Shown here: piece after piece, positions 8,645-17,545 of the stretch | How the letters are laid out: each line of letters opens with the position of its first letter | Position numbering within the stretch: position 1 is the stretch's first letter | Source: Pseudomonas sp. KK4 | GTDB taxonomy: Bacteria; Pseudomonadota; Gammaproteobacteria; Pseudomonadales; Pseudomonadaceae | Direction: 5' to 3' | DNA: 64,000 bases | Assembly (NCBI RefSeq): GCF_001984065.1 | Contig: NZ_LYVP01000002.1 | Location: 1-64,000 of the forward strand | Translations under genes and position numbers: made by a program | The notes under the pieces: model-generated | The model's database searches: none | Seen by the model: only the letters and a program-made list of their open reading frames with translations | What the model was told of the DNA's origin: nothing

Positions 8645-9609
8645 AGCGCAGCGTCGATTTTCTTGGCTGCGTCTTCGCTCACCCATGCGTGCCAGACTTC
8701 AGGATGTTCCTTCAGGAAGATCTTGGCCAGTTTTGGCGACTCGATCCGCTCCTTGGTCATGCGGCCCAGGTTCTGGTTGAGCAGGTCGATCGGCAGGTTG
8801 ACCTTTTCCAGCACGGTCACCAGTTCCGGGGCTTCGTCGTGGAAGGTCTTGGACAGGCCGACCTTGATGGTCACGCTCTTGTCCACGCCTGGCTTCTCTT
8901 CGAGCTTGACCACATCGACCTGGCCCATCAGCGGCGTTGGCGACCAGTAGTAGAACAGGATCGGCTCGCCACGCTTGTAGCTCGACAGCACGGCGGCATC
9001 CAGCGCCGGGCCGGTGCCTGGGCGGAAGTTGGTGTAGGTGCTTTCCAGGCCGTAGCTCTTGAGCATCTCGCTGTTGTCCAGCTCACAGGTCCAGCCGGCC
9101 GGGCAATTGTAGAAACGGCCTTTGGAGGGCTCTTCGGCGTCCTTGAAGATGGCGGAGTACTTGGCCAGGTCGGCGATGTTTTTCAGGTCCGGCGCCTTGG
9201 CTTCCAGTTTGCGCTTGGCGTCGCCTTCGATCACATAACGTGGCACGTACCAGCCTTCAACGGCACCGACGACTGGGGCGCCAACGCCGACGACCTTGCC
9301 GGCCTTCTCCGCCTTGTTCCAGACTTCGCTGCGGCCGACCCACTCTTCGGAAAACACCTGGATGTCGTTGCTGCTCAGGGCGTTTTCCATGGTGATGGAG
9401 TTGCCGGGCAGGCTGTCGGTCTTGCAGTCGTAGCCTTTTTCCAGCACGAACTGCATCACGTCGGTCAGCAGCATGCCGCTTTCCCAGTTCAGGCCGGCGA
9501 ATTTCACCGGTTTGCCCGACTCGCACCAGCCCGCCGCCTGAGTGGCGCCGGCACTGGCCAGCAGGCCCATGGAAAGCAGTGTGGTCAGCAGGGTCTTGTT
9601 CGATTTCAT
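8641..9609 (-). CDS. hutX: Histidine ABC transporter binding protein HutX
   Basis: 322 residues. Periplasmic substrate-binding protein of the OpuAC/ProX class. The signal peptide (MKSNKTLLTTLLSMGLLASAGATQAA) is followed by a mature start at about residue 26. Trp- and Tyr-rich loops (NWESGMLL, EEWVGRSEVWNK, GWYVPRYV, FYYWSPTPL) resemble those that form aromatic ligand boxes in this class. The start at 9609 is supported by AGGAG and by the signal peptide; the longer frame upstream is not. First gene of hutXWV, directly after the NCS1 permease gene. Confidence 0.9.
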   Translation of the reverse strand: MKSNKTLLTTLLSMGLLASAGATQAAGWCESGKPVKFAGLNWESGMLLTDVMQFVLEKGYDCKTDSLPGNSITMENALSSNDIQVFSEEWVGRSEVWNKAEKAGKVVGVGAPVVGAVEGWYVPRYVIEGDAKRKLEAKAPDLKNIADLAKYSAIFKDAEEPSKGRFYNCPAGWTCELDNSEMLKSYGLESTYTNFRPGTGPALDAAVLSSYKRGEPILFYYWSPTPLMGQVDVVKLEEKPGVDKSVTIKVGLSKTFHDEAPELVTVLEKVNLPIDLLNQNLGRMTKERIESPKLAKIFLKEHPEVWHAWVSEDAAKKIDAAL

Positions 9610-9678
9610 TGTTGTGACGCTCCTAATCATGAATTGGCTTACGGCAGTCAAGAGGCATCCAGCCCTGTCCACGTCCAA

Positions 9679-11151
9679 TCAGGCCTGCGCCGCAGCGCGA
9701 CCAGCCCCACTTGTTTTTTGTTCGATGACCGCGTCCTGCTCGACCGGCAGGATCAGTCGATCAGGCACGCTGCCGTGCCATTTTTTCGCACACACGTAAT
9801 ACAGGGCAGCGGGTAGCACCAGACCGATGATCCAGGAAATATCCACATCACCCAGGGCCGCCACCAGCGGACCGGTATAGAACTTGGTGGAGATGAACGG
9901 CAGCTGCACCAGCACCCCGAAAACATAGACGCTGATGCCCAGGGCGTTCCAGCGACCGTAGCGACCTTTCGGATCGGCCAGCGCCGGCACGTCATAGCGC
10001 TCGCGGGTGATGCAGTAGTAGTCCACCAGGTTGATCGCACTCCACGGCGTGAAAAACGCCAGCAGGAACAGGATGAAGGACTTGAATGCACCGAGGAACG
10101 AGTGCTGGCCGAGCAACGCCATCAGGGTCGCGGCACCGACGATCACCAGCACGAAGACCAGACGCTGCAGGCGCGAGACCTTAAGCTCACCACGGAAACC
10201 GCTGATGATGGTCGCAATGCACATGAAGCTGCCGTAGGAGTTCAGCGTGGAAATGGTGACCTTGCCGAACGCGATGCTGAAGTACAGCAGCGCGGCGGTG
10301 GCACCGGTCCCGCCCAGGCCCACGATGTAGGCCACTTCGTGACCGGCGAATTGGCCATTGGCCGAGGCTGCGGCAAACACGCCGAGGATCATCGCCACTT
10401 GTGCGCCGATCACCGAACCTGCGCCGGCAGCGAAGAAGGTTTTCACCGAGGAAACCTTGCTCGGCAGGTAACGGGAATAGTCAGCCACGTAAGGGCCGAA
10501 AGCGATCTGCCAGGAAGCCGCGAGCGACACCGCCAGCAGGAAGCTGCTCCAGCTGAAATGACGGATTTGCAGGAGTGCGCCAATGTCGACCTGGCTCATC
10601 AAACGACTGAACAGGTAAACGAAGGCAATGACACCAATGATAGTGGCGACACGGCCGATGAAGTGAATCACCCGATAACCCAGCACCGTCACCAGCACGA
10701 TGACACTGGCGAAAATAAGAATGCCGGCACTGTCGCTGACATCAAACAACTGACCCAGCGCCTGACCGGAAAGCACGGTCCCCGTTGCGGTGAAACCGAG
10801 GTACATCAAGCACACCAGCACGATCGGGATGGCTGCGCCATAAACACCGAACTGGACACGGCTGGAAATCATCTGTGGCAGGCCCAGTTTCGGCCCTTGC
10901 GCCGCATGCAACGCCATGACGGCGCCGCCCAGCAGTTGACCGATCAACAGACCGATCAACGACCAGAACACGTCACCGCCCAGCACCACGGCCAGGGCCC
11001 CGGTGACAATCGCGGTGATTTGCAGGTTGGCCCCCATCCAGAGGGTGAACTGACTCAACAGACGACCGTGTCTTTCCGCTTCCGGGATGTAGTCGATCGA
11101 ACGCCTTTCGATCAACGGTTTGTTACCTGCACGATCATCATTGACAGCCAT
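9679..11151 (-). CDS. NCS1-family permease, probably for urocanate or histidine
   Basis: 490 residues with about 12 membrane segments; a purine/cytosine permease (NCS1) family protein. The N-terminal segment (ERRSIDYIPEAERHG) and the first helix WMGANLQITAIVTGAL fit the family. It lies between hutU and hutX. Permeases at this place in P. fluorescens hut loci have been assigned to urocanate (hutTu), as I recall, so urocanate is the best guess; histidine or an imidazole compound is the alternative. No amino-acid-polyamine (APC) type histidine permease gene is present in this locus. AGAGG lies before the ATG. Confidence 0.8.
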   Translation of the reverse strand: MAVNDDRAGNKPLIERRSIDYIPEAERHGRLLSQFTLWMGANLQITAIVTGALAVVLGGDVFWSLIGLLIGQLLGGAVMALHAAQGPKLGLPQMISSRVQFGVYGAAIPIVLVCLMYLGFTATGTVLSGQALGQLFDVSDSAGILIFASVIVLVTVLGYRVIHFIGRVATIIGVIAFVYLFSRLMSQVDIGALLQIRHFSWSSFLLAVSLAASWQIAFGPYVADYSRYLPSKVSSVKTFFAAGAGSVIGAQVAMILGVFAAASANGQFAGHEVAYIVGLGGTGATAALLYFSIAFGKVTISTLNSYGSFMCIATIISGFRGELKVSRLQRLVFVLVIVGAATLMALLGQHSFLGAFKSFILFLLAFFTPWSAINLVDYYCITRERYDVPALADPKGRYGRWNALGISVYVFGVLVQLPFISTKFYTGPLVAALGDVDISWIIGLVLPAALYYVCAKKWHGSVPDRLILPVEQDAVIEQKTSGAGRAAAQA

Positions 11152-11199
11152 GGTTCAACCTCTGTGGATTGTTCTGGGTAAGTTCTTGTCCAGCCCCCC

Positions 11200-11287
11200 G
11201 TGGGAGCGGGCTTGCTCGCGAAGAGGCAGGCACATTCAACATGTGTGCTGACTGATCCGCCGCATTCGCGAGCAAGCCTGCTCCCAC
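11200..11287. repeat. REP doublet
   Basis: Inverted pair of GTGGGAGCGGGCTTGCTCGCG in the gap between hutU and the NCS1 permease gene; the right copy has one mismatch (CCTG for CCCG). Confidence 0.9.
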
Positions 11288-11312
11288 AAAGAGCAGCGCC
11301 GACAGGTCCGGG

Positions 11313-13001
11313 TTACTTGCCGGTAATCATCGGCAGGTTCAGCCCTTGTTCCTTGGCGCAGTCGATCGCGATCTGGTAACCGGCATCGGCGTGACGCATC
11401 ACACCCGTCGCCGGGTCGTTGTGCAGCACGCGAGCAATACGCTCGGCCGCTTCATCGGTACCGTCGCACACGATCACCATGCCCGAGTGCTGGGAGAAGC
11501 CCATGCCGACGCCGCCGCCGTGGTGCAGGGAAACCCAGGTCGCGCCGCTGGCGGTGTTGAGCAAGGCGTTGAGCAGTGGCCAGTCGGACACGGCATCTGA
11601 ACCGTCCTGCATCGATTCGGTTTCGCGGTTCGGGCTGGATACCGAACCGGAGTCCAGGTGGTCGCGACCGATGACGATCGGTGCCGACAATTCGCCGCTG
11701 CGAACCATTTCGTTGAACGCCAGGCCGAGCTTGGCGCGCAGGCCCAGGCCGACCCAGCAGATACGTGCCGGCAGGCCCTGGAAGCTGATGCGCTCGCGGG
11801 CCATGTCCAGCCAGTTGTGCAGGTGGGCGTCGTCCGGGATCAGTTCTTTGACCTTGGCGTCGGTCTTGTAGATGTCTTCGGCGTTGCCCGACAGCGCCGC
11901 CCAGCGGAACGGGCCGATGCCACGGCAGAACAGCGGACGGATGTAGGCCGGTACGAAGCCTGGGAAGTCGAATGCGTTTTCCACGCCTTCTTCCTGGGCC
12001 ATCTGACGGATGTTGTTGCCGTAATCGAAGGTCGGGATGCCTTGCTTCTGGAATTCCAGCATGGCTTTGACGTGCACGGCCATCGACTGCTTGGCGGCCT
12101 TGATCACAGCGGCTGGCTCGGTCTTGGCGCGAGCGCGGTATTCGTCCCAGGTCCAGCCGGCCGGCAGGTAGCCGTTCAGCGGGTCGTGGGCGCTGGTCTG
12201 GTCGGTGACCATGTCCGGGCGTACGCCACGGCGAACCAGTTCCGGCAGGATTTCGGCGGCGTTGCCCAGCAGCGCGATGGAGATGGCCTTGCCTTCCTTG
12301 GTGTATTTGTCGATGCGGGCCAGGGCGTCGTCGAGGTCTTTGGCCTGCTCGTCGACGTAACGGCTTTTCAAGCGGAAATCGATGCTCACTTGCTGGCATT
12401 CGATGTTCAGCGAGCAGGCACCGGCCAGGGTGGCGGCCAGTGGCTGAGCGCCGCCCATGCCACCCAGGCCTGCGGTCAGGACCCAACGGCCTTTGAGGTC
12501 ATCGTTGTAGTGCTGGCGACCGGCTTCGACGAAGGTTTCGTAGGTGCCCTGGACGATGCCCTGGCTGCCGATGTAGATCCAGCTGCCGGCGGTCATCTGG
12601 CCGTACATGGCCAGGCCTTTGGCGTCCAGTTCGTTGAAGTGTTCCCAGCTCGCCCAGTGCGGCACCAGGTTGGAGTTGGCGATCAGTACGCGCGGGGCGT
12701 TGCTGTGGGTCTTGAACACGCCGACCGGCTTGCCCGATTGCACCAGCAGGGTCTCGTCGTCGTTCAGGTGGGTCAGGCTCTCGACGATCTTGTCGTAGCA
12801 CTCCCAGTTACGCGCGGCACGGCCGATACCACCGTACACCACCAGTTCCTTGGGATTCTCGGCCACTTCCGGGTCGAGGTTGTTCATCAGCATGCGCAGC
12901 GGCGCTTCGGTCAGCCAGCTTTTGGCGGTCAGCGTGTTACCGCGGGCAGCGCGGATTTCAACGTCACGGTATTTAGTAGGTTTCTGGGTATTGTCAGTCA
13001 C
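11313..13001 (-). CDS. hutU: Urocanate hydratase HutU
   Basis: 562 residues, normal length. It adds water to urocanate with tightly bound NAD+ to give 4-imidazolone-5-propionate. Diagnostic stretches include the NAD-binding [29 protein letters not shown] and [15 protein letters not shown] with the conserved active-site Cys. It is the first gene of the long leftward transcription unit: the 142-base leader runs from the sigma54 promoter at 13154-13168 and contains a HutC operator at the start point. Separated from hutD by 481 bp of regulatory and repeat DNA. Confidence 0.97.
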   Translation of the reverse strand: MTDNTQKPTKYRDVEIRAARGNTLTAKSWLTEAPLRMLMNNLDPEVAENPKELVVYGGIGRAARNWECYDKIVESLTHLNDDETLLVQSGKPVGVFKTHSNAPRVLIANSNLVPHWASWEHFNELDAKGLAMYGQMTAGSWIYIGSQGIVQGTYETFVEAGRQHYNDDLKGRWVLTAGLGGMGGAQPLAATLAGACSLNIECQQVSIDFRLKSRYVDEQAKDLDDALARIDKYTKEGKAISIALLGNAAEILPELVRRGVRPDMVTDQTSAHDPLNGYLPAGWTWDEYRARAKTEPAAVIKAAKQSMAVHVKAMLEFQKQGIPTFDYGNNIRQMAQEEGVENAFDFPGFVPAYIRPLFCRGIGPFRWAALSGNAEDIYKTDAKVKELIPDDAHLHNWLDMARERISFQGLPARICWVGLGLRAKLGLAFNEMVRSGELSAPIVIGRDHLDSGSVSSPNRETESMQDGSDAVSDWPLLNALLNTASGATWVSLHHGGGVGMGFSQHSGMVIVCDGTDEAAERIARVLHNDPATGVMRHADAGYQIAIDCAKEQGLNLPMITGK

Positions 13002-13134
13002 GAAAAAGACTCCTCAGCGATCAATCCAAACCAACCCTGGCGGTGGGTAAGCCAGCCTGTGCGCCTCGTTGCGCTACAGGCGAATCAGTGGACGCTGCGG
13101 AGAGTCTCTGTCGACTCATACGCATACGTCTTTA

Positions 13135-13148
13135 CTTGTACATACAAG
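13135..13148. promoter_or_regulatory. HutC operator at hutU promoter
   Basis: CTTGTACATACAAG is a near-perfect palindrome with the GntR/HutC core TGTA-N2-TACA. It covers the predicted start site just downstream of the -12 element, where a bound repressor would block sigma54 polymerase. Confidence 0.75.
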
Positions 13149-13153
13149 CATAT

Positions 13154-13168
13154 GCAATCAAGCGGCCA
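13154..13168 (-). promoter_or_regulatory. Sigma54 (-24/-12) promoter of hutU
   Basis: On the minus strand TGGCCGCTTGATTGC fits TGGCAC-N5-TTGC with GG and GC separated by exactly 10 bases (GG at 13167-13166, GC at 13155-13154). Predicted start near 13142. Sigma54 control of hutU with CbrB or NtrC is established in pseudomonads. Confidence 0.75.
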
Positions 13169-13281
13169 ACTTATTGGATGGGTGTTCAAGAAAAATTCTG
13201 AAACACCTTGGAGGGCTTGTGGATCAAGGGGTCTGGGGGAGATGAAATTTTTTGAGGGGTATTTTTGTCAGGAGGCAGCGC

Positions 13282-13336
13282 TGTTACTTGAGCATGGTTT
13301 TGCGCCACGCTGGGGCGTTCGGTAACAAGTTGGTGC
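13282..13336. promoter_or_regulatory. Possible activator sites (CbrB-like, NtrC-like) for hutU
   Basis: TGTTAC (13282-13287) and GTAACA (13322-13327) are inverted half-sites of the kind reported for CbrB, but 34 rather than about 14 bases apart. Overlapping the second half-site, GTAACAAGTTGGTGC (13322-13336) matches the NtrC box GCACYANWTTGGTGC at about 12 of 15 positions read from the other strand. Both lie 115-180 bp upstream of the sigma54 promoter, a normal enhancer distance. The rest of the 13169-13482 gap shows only a REP-like pair. Confidence 0.45.
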
Positions 13337-13357
13337 GGTGAGGGAAACGATTTTTCA

Positions 13358-13460
13358 CTGTAGGAGCGAGCATGCTCGCGAGGGTCGCGGACGATGACGC
13401 GCGGAGCCGCATGCCCTGCGGCGCTCTCGGGTTTTCTCGCGAGCGTGATCGCTCCTACAG
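13358..13460. repeat. Third-type REP doublet (TAGGAGCGAGC class)
   Basis: CTGTAGGAGCGAGCATGCTCGC and its inverted partner (ending GATCGCTCCTACAG) flank about 55 bases between the hutU control region and hutD. Confidence 0.85.
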
Positions 13461-13482
13461 GGGATAGTGCAAGGATCAGGAA

Positions 13483-14052
13483 TCAGCGTGCAGTCAGCTC
13501 GATCACGCAGCAGGCGCCATTGCTGGAGACTTCCAGAAGGCCAGTGTTACCGTCGAATTGCAGGCAGTCGTGGCGACCCAGTTGCTGGGCACTGTTACCG
13601 ACCGTCACTTCCAGCGCATCACTGACGCTGAACACCAGCACCGTCCCGGCTTCGCTGAAAAACCGCTGGTCACCCGCCAACCATTGCAGCCGCGCGCTGT
13701 AGCGCTTTGGCGCGTAGATCAGGTTGAAATCCCGAATCGGGCCACCGAGCAGGGTGCAGGACACCTGGCTCTCGCCGCTGAAGGCAAACGGATCGATAGG
13801 CAGCAGTGACCGGGTGACCTGCCCGTCGACGGACAAGGTCATGCCGTCGCCCTGCAATACGGTGATGACCCGCTGGTAACCGGCGAAGGTGGAAAACCCG
13901 CCCGACTCACCGATGTCGGCAATCGACAGGCGCCAGCCGAAGCCATCGAGGCCAGCGCCGGCATCGCGGGTGATTTCTTCGGTGCTGCCGCCGCCGTTTT
14001 TCCACGGCATGCGCGGATAATCTTTGGCGCGTAGGACTTTTACGTTACTCAT
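13483..14052 (-). CDS. hutD: HutD family protein
   Basis: 189 residues, cupin-fold HutD family (N terminus MSNVKVLRAKDYPRMPWKNGGGSTEEI is typical). The HutD family is conserved with hut genes and in P. fluorescens acts as a governor that limits hut activity, possibly through binding formylglutamate; that is prior knowledge, not visible here. It overlaps the hutC stop codon by 4 bases (ATGA), so it is coupled to the repressor gene rather than to hutU. Confidence 0.93.
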   Translation of the reverse strand: MSNVKVLRAKDYPRMPWKNGGGSTEEITRDAGAGLDGFGWRLSIADIGESGGFSTFAGYQRVITVLQGDGMTLSVDGQVTRSLLPIDPFAFSGESQVSCTLLGGPIRDFNLIYAPKRYSARLQWLAGDQRFFSEAGTVLVFSVSDALEVTVGNSAQQLGRHDCLQFDGNTGLLEVSSNGACCVIELTAR

Positions 14053-14798
14053 TTATGGAAACGACCTTCCAGACGATGACGAGAACCGGGGTGGATCAAG
14101 CGAGCGGCGGTCACCGGTTGACGGCCGGACCAGGTGCGACGACGAATCAGCAGGCAGGGCTCGCCCTTTTCAATCTGCAGCAACTTGCATTCGGACGGCT
14201 CGGCCAGGATCGCCTCGACCACATGCTCGCCTTCGGTCAGCGGAGCGACCTGGTTCAGGTAGGCGTAAGGCGTTTGCAGGGTGAAGTCCTGCTTGAGGTA
14301 TTCGGGCGCCACCAGCGCGTTGACGAAACGGTCCTCGATTTGCACCGGGATGTCGTTTTCGAAATGCACGATCAACGAATGGAACACCTTCTGCCCTTCG
14401 CGCATGTCCAGAGCCAGGGCGCGTTCGGAACCGGCGGCCTCTTCCTCCAGGGTGATGACCTGACAGGTGTGGCGATGACCACGGGAGGCGATTTCGTCGG
14501 CAATGTTGTGGACTTCAAACAGCGCGGACTGGCTCTTGGGCTCGGCGACGAACGTACCGACGCCTTGCATGCGCACCAACAGACCGTCGGCGGTCATCTC
14601 GCGCAGGGCGCGGTTGATGGTCATGCGGCTGAAGCCCAACAGGCTGACCAGCTCGCTTTCCGACGGAACGCGGTAGTGCGGCGGCCAGTTTCCGCTGTCG
14701 ATTTGCTGGGTGATCATTTGTTTGACGCGAGCGTACAAGGGCGCCGGACTGTCGCCCATGTTCGCGGCCAACGGAGAGACTGGAGGCGGAGTCGGCAC
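14049..14798 (-). CDS. hutC: Histidine utilisation repressor HutC
   Basis: 249 residues. GntR-family repressor: winged helix at about residues 20-88 (YARVKQMITQQI, YRVPSESELVSLLGFSRMTINRALREM) and a UTRA ligand-binding domain (about 100-240). Urocanate is the known inducer of HutC proteins. It is divergent from hutF, and the 107-bp shared gap holds a TGTATATACA operator, so it probably represses itself and hutF as well as hutU. Cotranscribed with hutD (4-base overlap). Confidence 0.95.
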   Translation of the reverse strand: MPTPPPVSPLAANMGDSPAPLYARVKQMITQQIDSGNWPPHYRVPSESELVSLLGFSRMTINRALREMTADGLLVRMQGVGTFVAEPKSQSALFEVHNIADEIASRGHRHTCQVITLEEEAAGSERALALDMREGQKVFHSLIVHFENDIPVQIEDRFVNALVAPEYLKQDFTLQTPYAYLNQVAPLTEGEHVVEAILAEPSECKLLQIEKGEPCLLIRRRTWSGRQPVTAARLIHPGSRHRLEGRFHK

Positions 14799-14863
14799 GG
14801 TTGATCCTTGTTCGTTTGGATAGGGTGGCTAGCTTGCCGGAGTTTACCGGGCAGGCAAACGTC

Positions 14864-14879
14864 TGTATATGTATATACA
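14864..14879. promoter_or_regulatory. HutC operator in hutC-hutF intergenic region
   Basis: TGTATATGTATATACA contains a perfect TGTA-N2-TACA palindrome (14870-14879) plus an upstream half-site in the same helical register. It lies 26 bp before hutF and 65 bp before hutC. Confidence 0.75.
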
Positions 14880-14905
14880 AATAACACACGATGGGGTGCT
14901 GAACC

Positions 14906-16270
14906 ATGTCCGCCTTCTTTGCCGAACGCGCGCTGCTGCCTAGTGGATGGGCCAACAATGTACGTCTTGAGGTCAGCGCCGATGGCGTCCTGACCCATAT
15001 CCAGGCCGATTCCCACGCAGATGGCGCCGAACGGCTGAGCGGCCCGCTATTGCCGGGTATGCCGAACCTTCACTCCCATGCGTTCCAGCGGGCGATGGCC
15101 GGGCTGGCGGAAGTGGCGGGCAATCCGAACGACAGCTTCTGGACCTGGCGCGACCTGATGTATCGCCTCGTCGGAAAAATCAGCCCGGAACAACTCGGCG
15201 TCATCGCCCGTCAGCTGTACATCGAGATGCTCAAGGCCGGTTACACCTCGGTCGCCGAATTTCATTACGTGCACCATGACACCAGCGGCCAGCCCTACGC
15301 CGATCCGGCGGAACTGGCGTTGCGCATCAGCCAGGCCGCCAGCGCCGCCGGCATCGGCCTGACGCTGCTGCCGGTGCTCTACAGCCACTCCGGCTTTGGT
15401 GGCCAGACGCCAAACGACGGCCAGCGCCGCTTTATCAACAGCACCGAAAACTACCTCAAGCTGCAATCGCGCCTGCAACCGCTGCTGGCCGAGCAGAAGG
15501 CCCAATCCCTGGGCCTGTGCTTCCACTCGTTGCGTGCGGTCACGCCACCACAGATCAGCGAAGTTCTGGCAGCCAGCGATAAGCAAATCCCGGTGCATAT
15601 CCATATCGCCGAACAGCAGAAGGAAGTCGACGACTGCCTGACCTGGAGCGGCCGTCGCCCGCTGCAATGGCTCTACGAAAACGTCGAGGTCGATCAGCGC
15701 TGGTGCCTGGTCCACGCCACCCACGCCAACCCGGAAGAAGTCACGCTGATGGCCAAGAGTCGCGCCATCGCCGGCCTGTGCCTGACCACCGAAGCGAACC
15801 TGGGCGACGGGATTTTCCCGGCAGTGGATTTTCTCGCCCAGGGCGGGCGCATGGGCATCGGCTCCGACAGCCATGTGTCCTTGAGTGTGGTGGAAGAACT
15901 GCGCTGGCTCGAGTATGGCCAGCGTCTGCGCGATCAGCGACGTAACCGCTTGTATGGGGCAGACCAACCAATGGTCGGCCGCACGCTCTACGACGCAGCG
16001 CTGGACGGCGGCGCCCAGGCACTGGGCCAGCCGATCGGGGCCTTGGAAGTGGGCAAGCGCGCCGACTGGCTGGTGCTCGATGGCAGCGATCCATACCTGG
16101 CCACGGCCACCGGTGACGGGATTCTGAACCGCTGGTTGTTTGCCGGGGGCGATCGTCAGGTGCGCGATGTGCTGGTCAATGGCCAGTGGGTCGTGCGCGA
16201 TGGGCGGCATGCTGCCGAAGAGGAAAGCAACCGCGCGTTCACCCAGGTGCTGCGCGATCTCCTGGGCTGA
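14906..16270 (+). CDS. hutF: Formimidoylglutamate deiminase HutF
   Basis: 454 residues. It hydrolyses N-formimino-L-glutamate to N-formyl-L-glutamate and ammonia, so this strain uses the five-step route with HutG. It is an amidohydrolase-fold enzyme: metal-binding NLHSHAFQRAM at about residues 54-64, HIHIAEQ, and GSDSHVSLS with the metal Asp. The only hut gene on the plus strand, transcribed divergently from hutC and sharing the HutC operator. A REP doublet follows the stop codon. Confidence 0.96.
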   Translation: MSAFFAERALLPSGWANNVRLEVSADGVLTHIQADSHADGAERLSGPLLPGMPNLHSHAFQRAMAGLAEVAGNPNDSFWTWRDLMYRLVGKISPEQLGVIARQLYIEMLKAGYTSVAEFHYVHHDTSGQPYADPAELALRISQAASAAGIGLTLLPVLYSHSGFGGQTPNDGQRRFINSTENYLKLQSRLQPLLAEQKAQSLGLCFHSLRAVTPPQISEVLAASDKQIPVHIHIAEQQKEVDDCLTWSGRRPLQWLYENVEVDQRWCLVHATHANPEEVTLMAKSRAIAGLCLTTEANLGDGIFPAVDFLAQGGRMGIGSDSHVSLSVVEELRWLEYGQRLRDQRRNRLYGADQPMVGRTLYDAALDGGAQALGQPIGALEVGKRADWLVLDGSDPYLATATGDGILNRWLFAGGDRQVRDVLVNGQWVVRDGRHAAEEESNRAFTQVLRDLLG

Positions 16271-16280
16271 TACACAAACA

Positions 16281-16376
16281 AAATGTGGGAGCGGGCTTGC
16301 TCGCGAAGAGGACGTCACATTCAACACAGATGTTGACTGACAGTCCGTCTTCGCGAGCAAGCCCGCTCCCACATTT
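16281..16376. repeat. REP doublet after hutF
   Basis: AAATGTGGGAGCGGGCTTGC and its inverted copy ending CCCACATTT, followed by T residues. It may also serve as a transcript end for hutF and the converging lipocalin gene. Confidence 0.9.
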
Positions 16377-16393
16377 TTGCCCAGCGCTGCCCG

Positions 16394-16963
16394 CTAATTC
16401 GAAGTCTTGGCCATCTGCGTATCCGACGCCCGCCAGATCAGCCTAGTGGTGTCGTAGCCCTGCTGACGCGCCTTGCTCAGCAATTCTTCACGCACGACAC
16501 CATTGACCGTTGGCGTGCGTGACAGCAGCCACAAGTAGCGACGGCTCGGGTCGCCGACGATGGCTGTCTTGTAGTCATCGCTGACGTACAGCACCCAGTA
16601 TTCACCCTTGGCCACGCCCGGTATCAAGCGCGAGAACCAGGTATCGAACTCGACCCACAGCTTGTCGGTCTTGCCGGGGACCTGCGGATACGCCGTACCC
16701 TTGACCTCTTCCCATTGCCACTGAGCCGTCAGGCAACGGTTCAACACCGCCACATTGCCGTCAGGCTTGAGGGTGTAATGAGCTTCCGATTGCGCACAGT
16801 CGCGCTGGAAATACATCGGCAAACGCGCCAATTCGTACCAGGTGCCCTGGTAACGCTTGAGGTTCACACTGCTGGCGGTCTTGGGCGCCAACGAATCCTG
16901 GCCAGAAGTGGCACAGCCAGCCAATACCAGGCTGGCAAAAAGCATGATCAATAACCGCTTCAT
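16394..16963 (-). CDS. blc: Outer-membrane lipocalin (Blc family)
   Basis: 189 residues. Bacterial lipocalin lipoprotein: signal peptide with lipobox LAGC (Cys17), then the lipocalin signature YQGTWYELARLP and later motifs typical of Blc (VSDDYKTAIVGDPSRRYLWLLSRTP). Members bind fatty acids or lysophospholipids and sit in the outer membrane. Its start lies 32 bp beyond the stop of the upstream small lipoprotein gene on the same strand, so the two probably share a transcript. Confidence 0.92.
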   Translation of the reverse strand: MKRLLIMLFASLVLAGCATSGQDSLAPKTASSVNLKRYQGTWYELARLPMYFQRDCAQSEAHYTLKPDGNVAVLNRCLTAQWQWEEVKGTAYPQVPGKTDKLWVEFDTWFSRLIPGVAKGEYWVLYVSDDYKTAIVGDPSRRYLWLLSRTPTVNGVVREELLSKARQQGYDTTRLIWRASDTQMAKTSN

Positions 16964-16994
16964 TGTTTTTCTCCCGTGGGCACAGCGCCCCGGT

Positions 16995-17249
16995 TTACTT
17001 CAGGCCTTGGCCGGAAAACATCAACACTTTGTCACCGGCGTATTGCACGCTGATAAAGCTGTTCTTGTCGCCCCATGTGCAACTGGACATGCCGAGCGCG
17101 CCTGAACAATCGGCGGGCTTACCCAGCAAGGATTCGACCTCGGCCTTGGCCATGCCGGCCGAAAGCTTCGAGTAGTTTTCCTGATTGACCTTGCTGCATG
17201 CAGCCAACAACACACAGAACGAAAGCAGGGCGAGGGATCGCAGCGACAT
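16995..17249 (-). CDS. Small lipoprotein (SmpA/DUF3862-like)
   Basis: 84 residues from ATG 17249. A short signal peptide ends in the lipobox LAAC (Cys at about 17), followed by KVNQENYSKLSAGMAKAEVESLLGKP, the helix-turn pattern of the SmpA/BamE-like DUF3862 group, then a small beta segment with two cysteines. The start is set by the signal peptide and a GGAG 8 bases upstream; an upstream in-frame start would spoil the signal peptide. Function unknown; likely envelope. Confidence 0.8.
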   Translation of the reverse strand: MSLRSLALLSFCVLLAACSKVNQENYSKLSAGMAKAEVESLLGKPADCSGALGMSSCTWGDKNSFISVQYAGDKVLMFSGQGLK

Positions 17250-17545
17250 GGTGTAACTCCGGGGGGCGAAGAGGGTTGGCATGGCTGCCAAGCAGAACCT
17301 TAGAAGAGAAAACGCCCTTCTGGTTCCCTGGCGAGGCGCCTATTTATAGGGCCGCTCGTCTGCCTTTTGCCGAATAATCAACCACTTTTTCTGGCCATCG
17401 AGCCTTTTGTCGTTTTTTGTGAAAAACGACTAATCTTTGGCGCCGCCTGGCCGACATCGAAGGCAGCGCAATGCCCAGGGATGTGGACGTTGCCCCCTCT
17501 TTGTCGACAAGCCTTTTTGCGGTAGCTCATTTAATGACCAGAAAC

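Noticed and set aside
17350..17410. Sigma28 (FliA) promoter for the chemoreceptor
   Set aside because: GCCGAATAA is near the -10 consensus but has an extra base, and no proper TAAA -35 is at the right distance.
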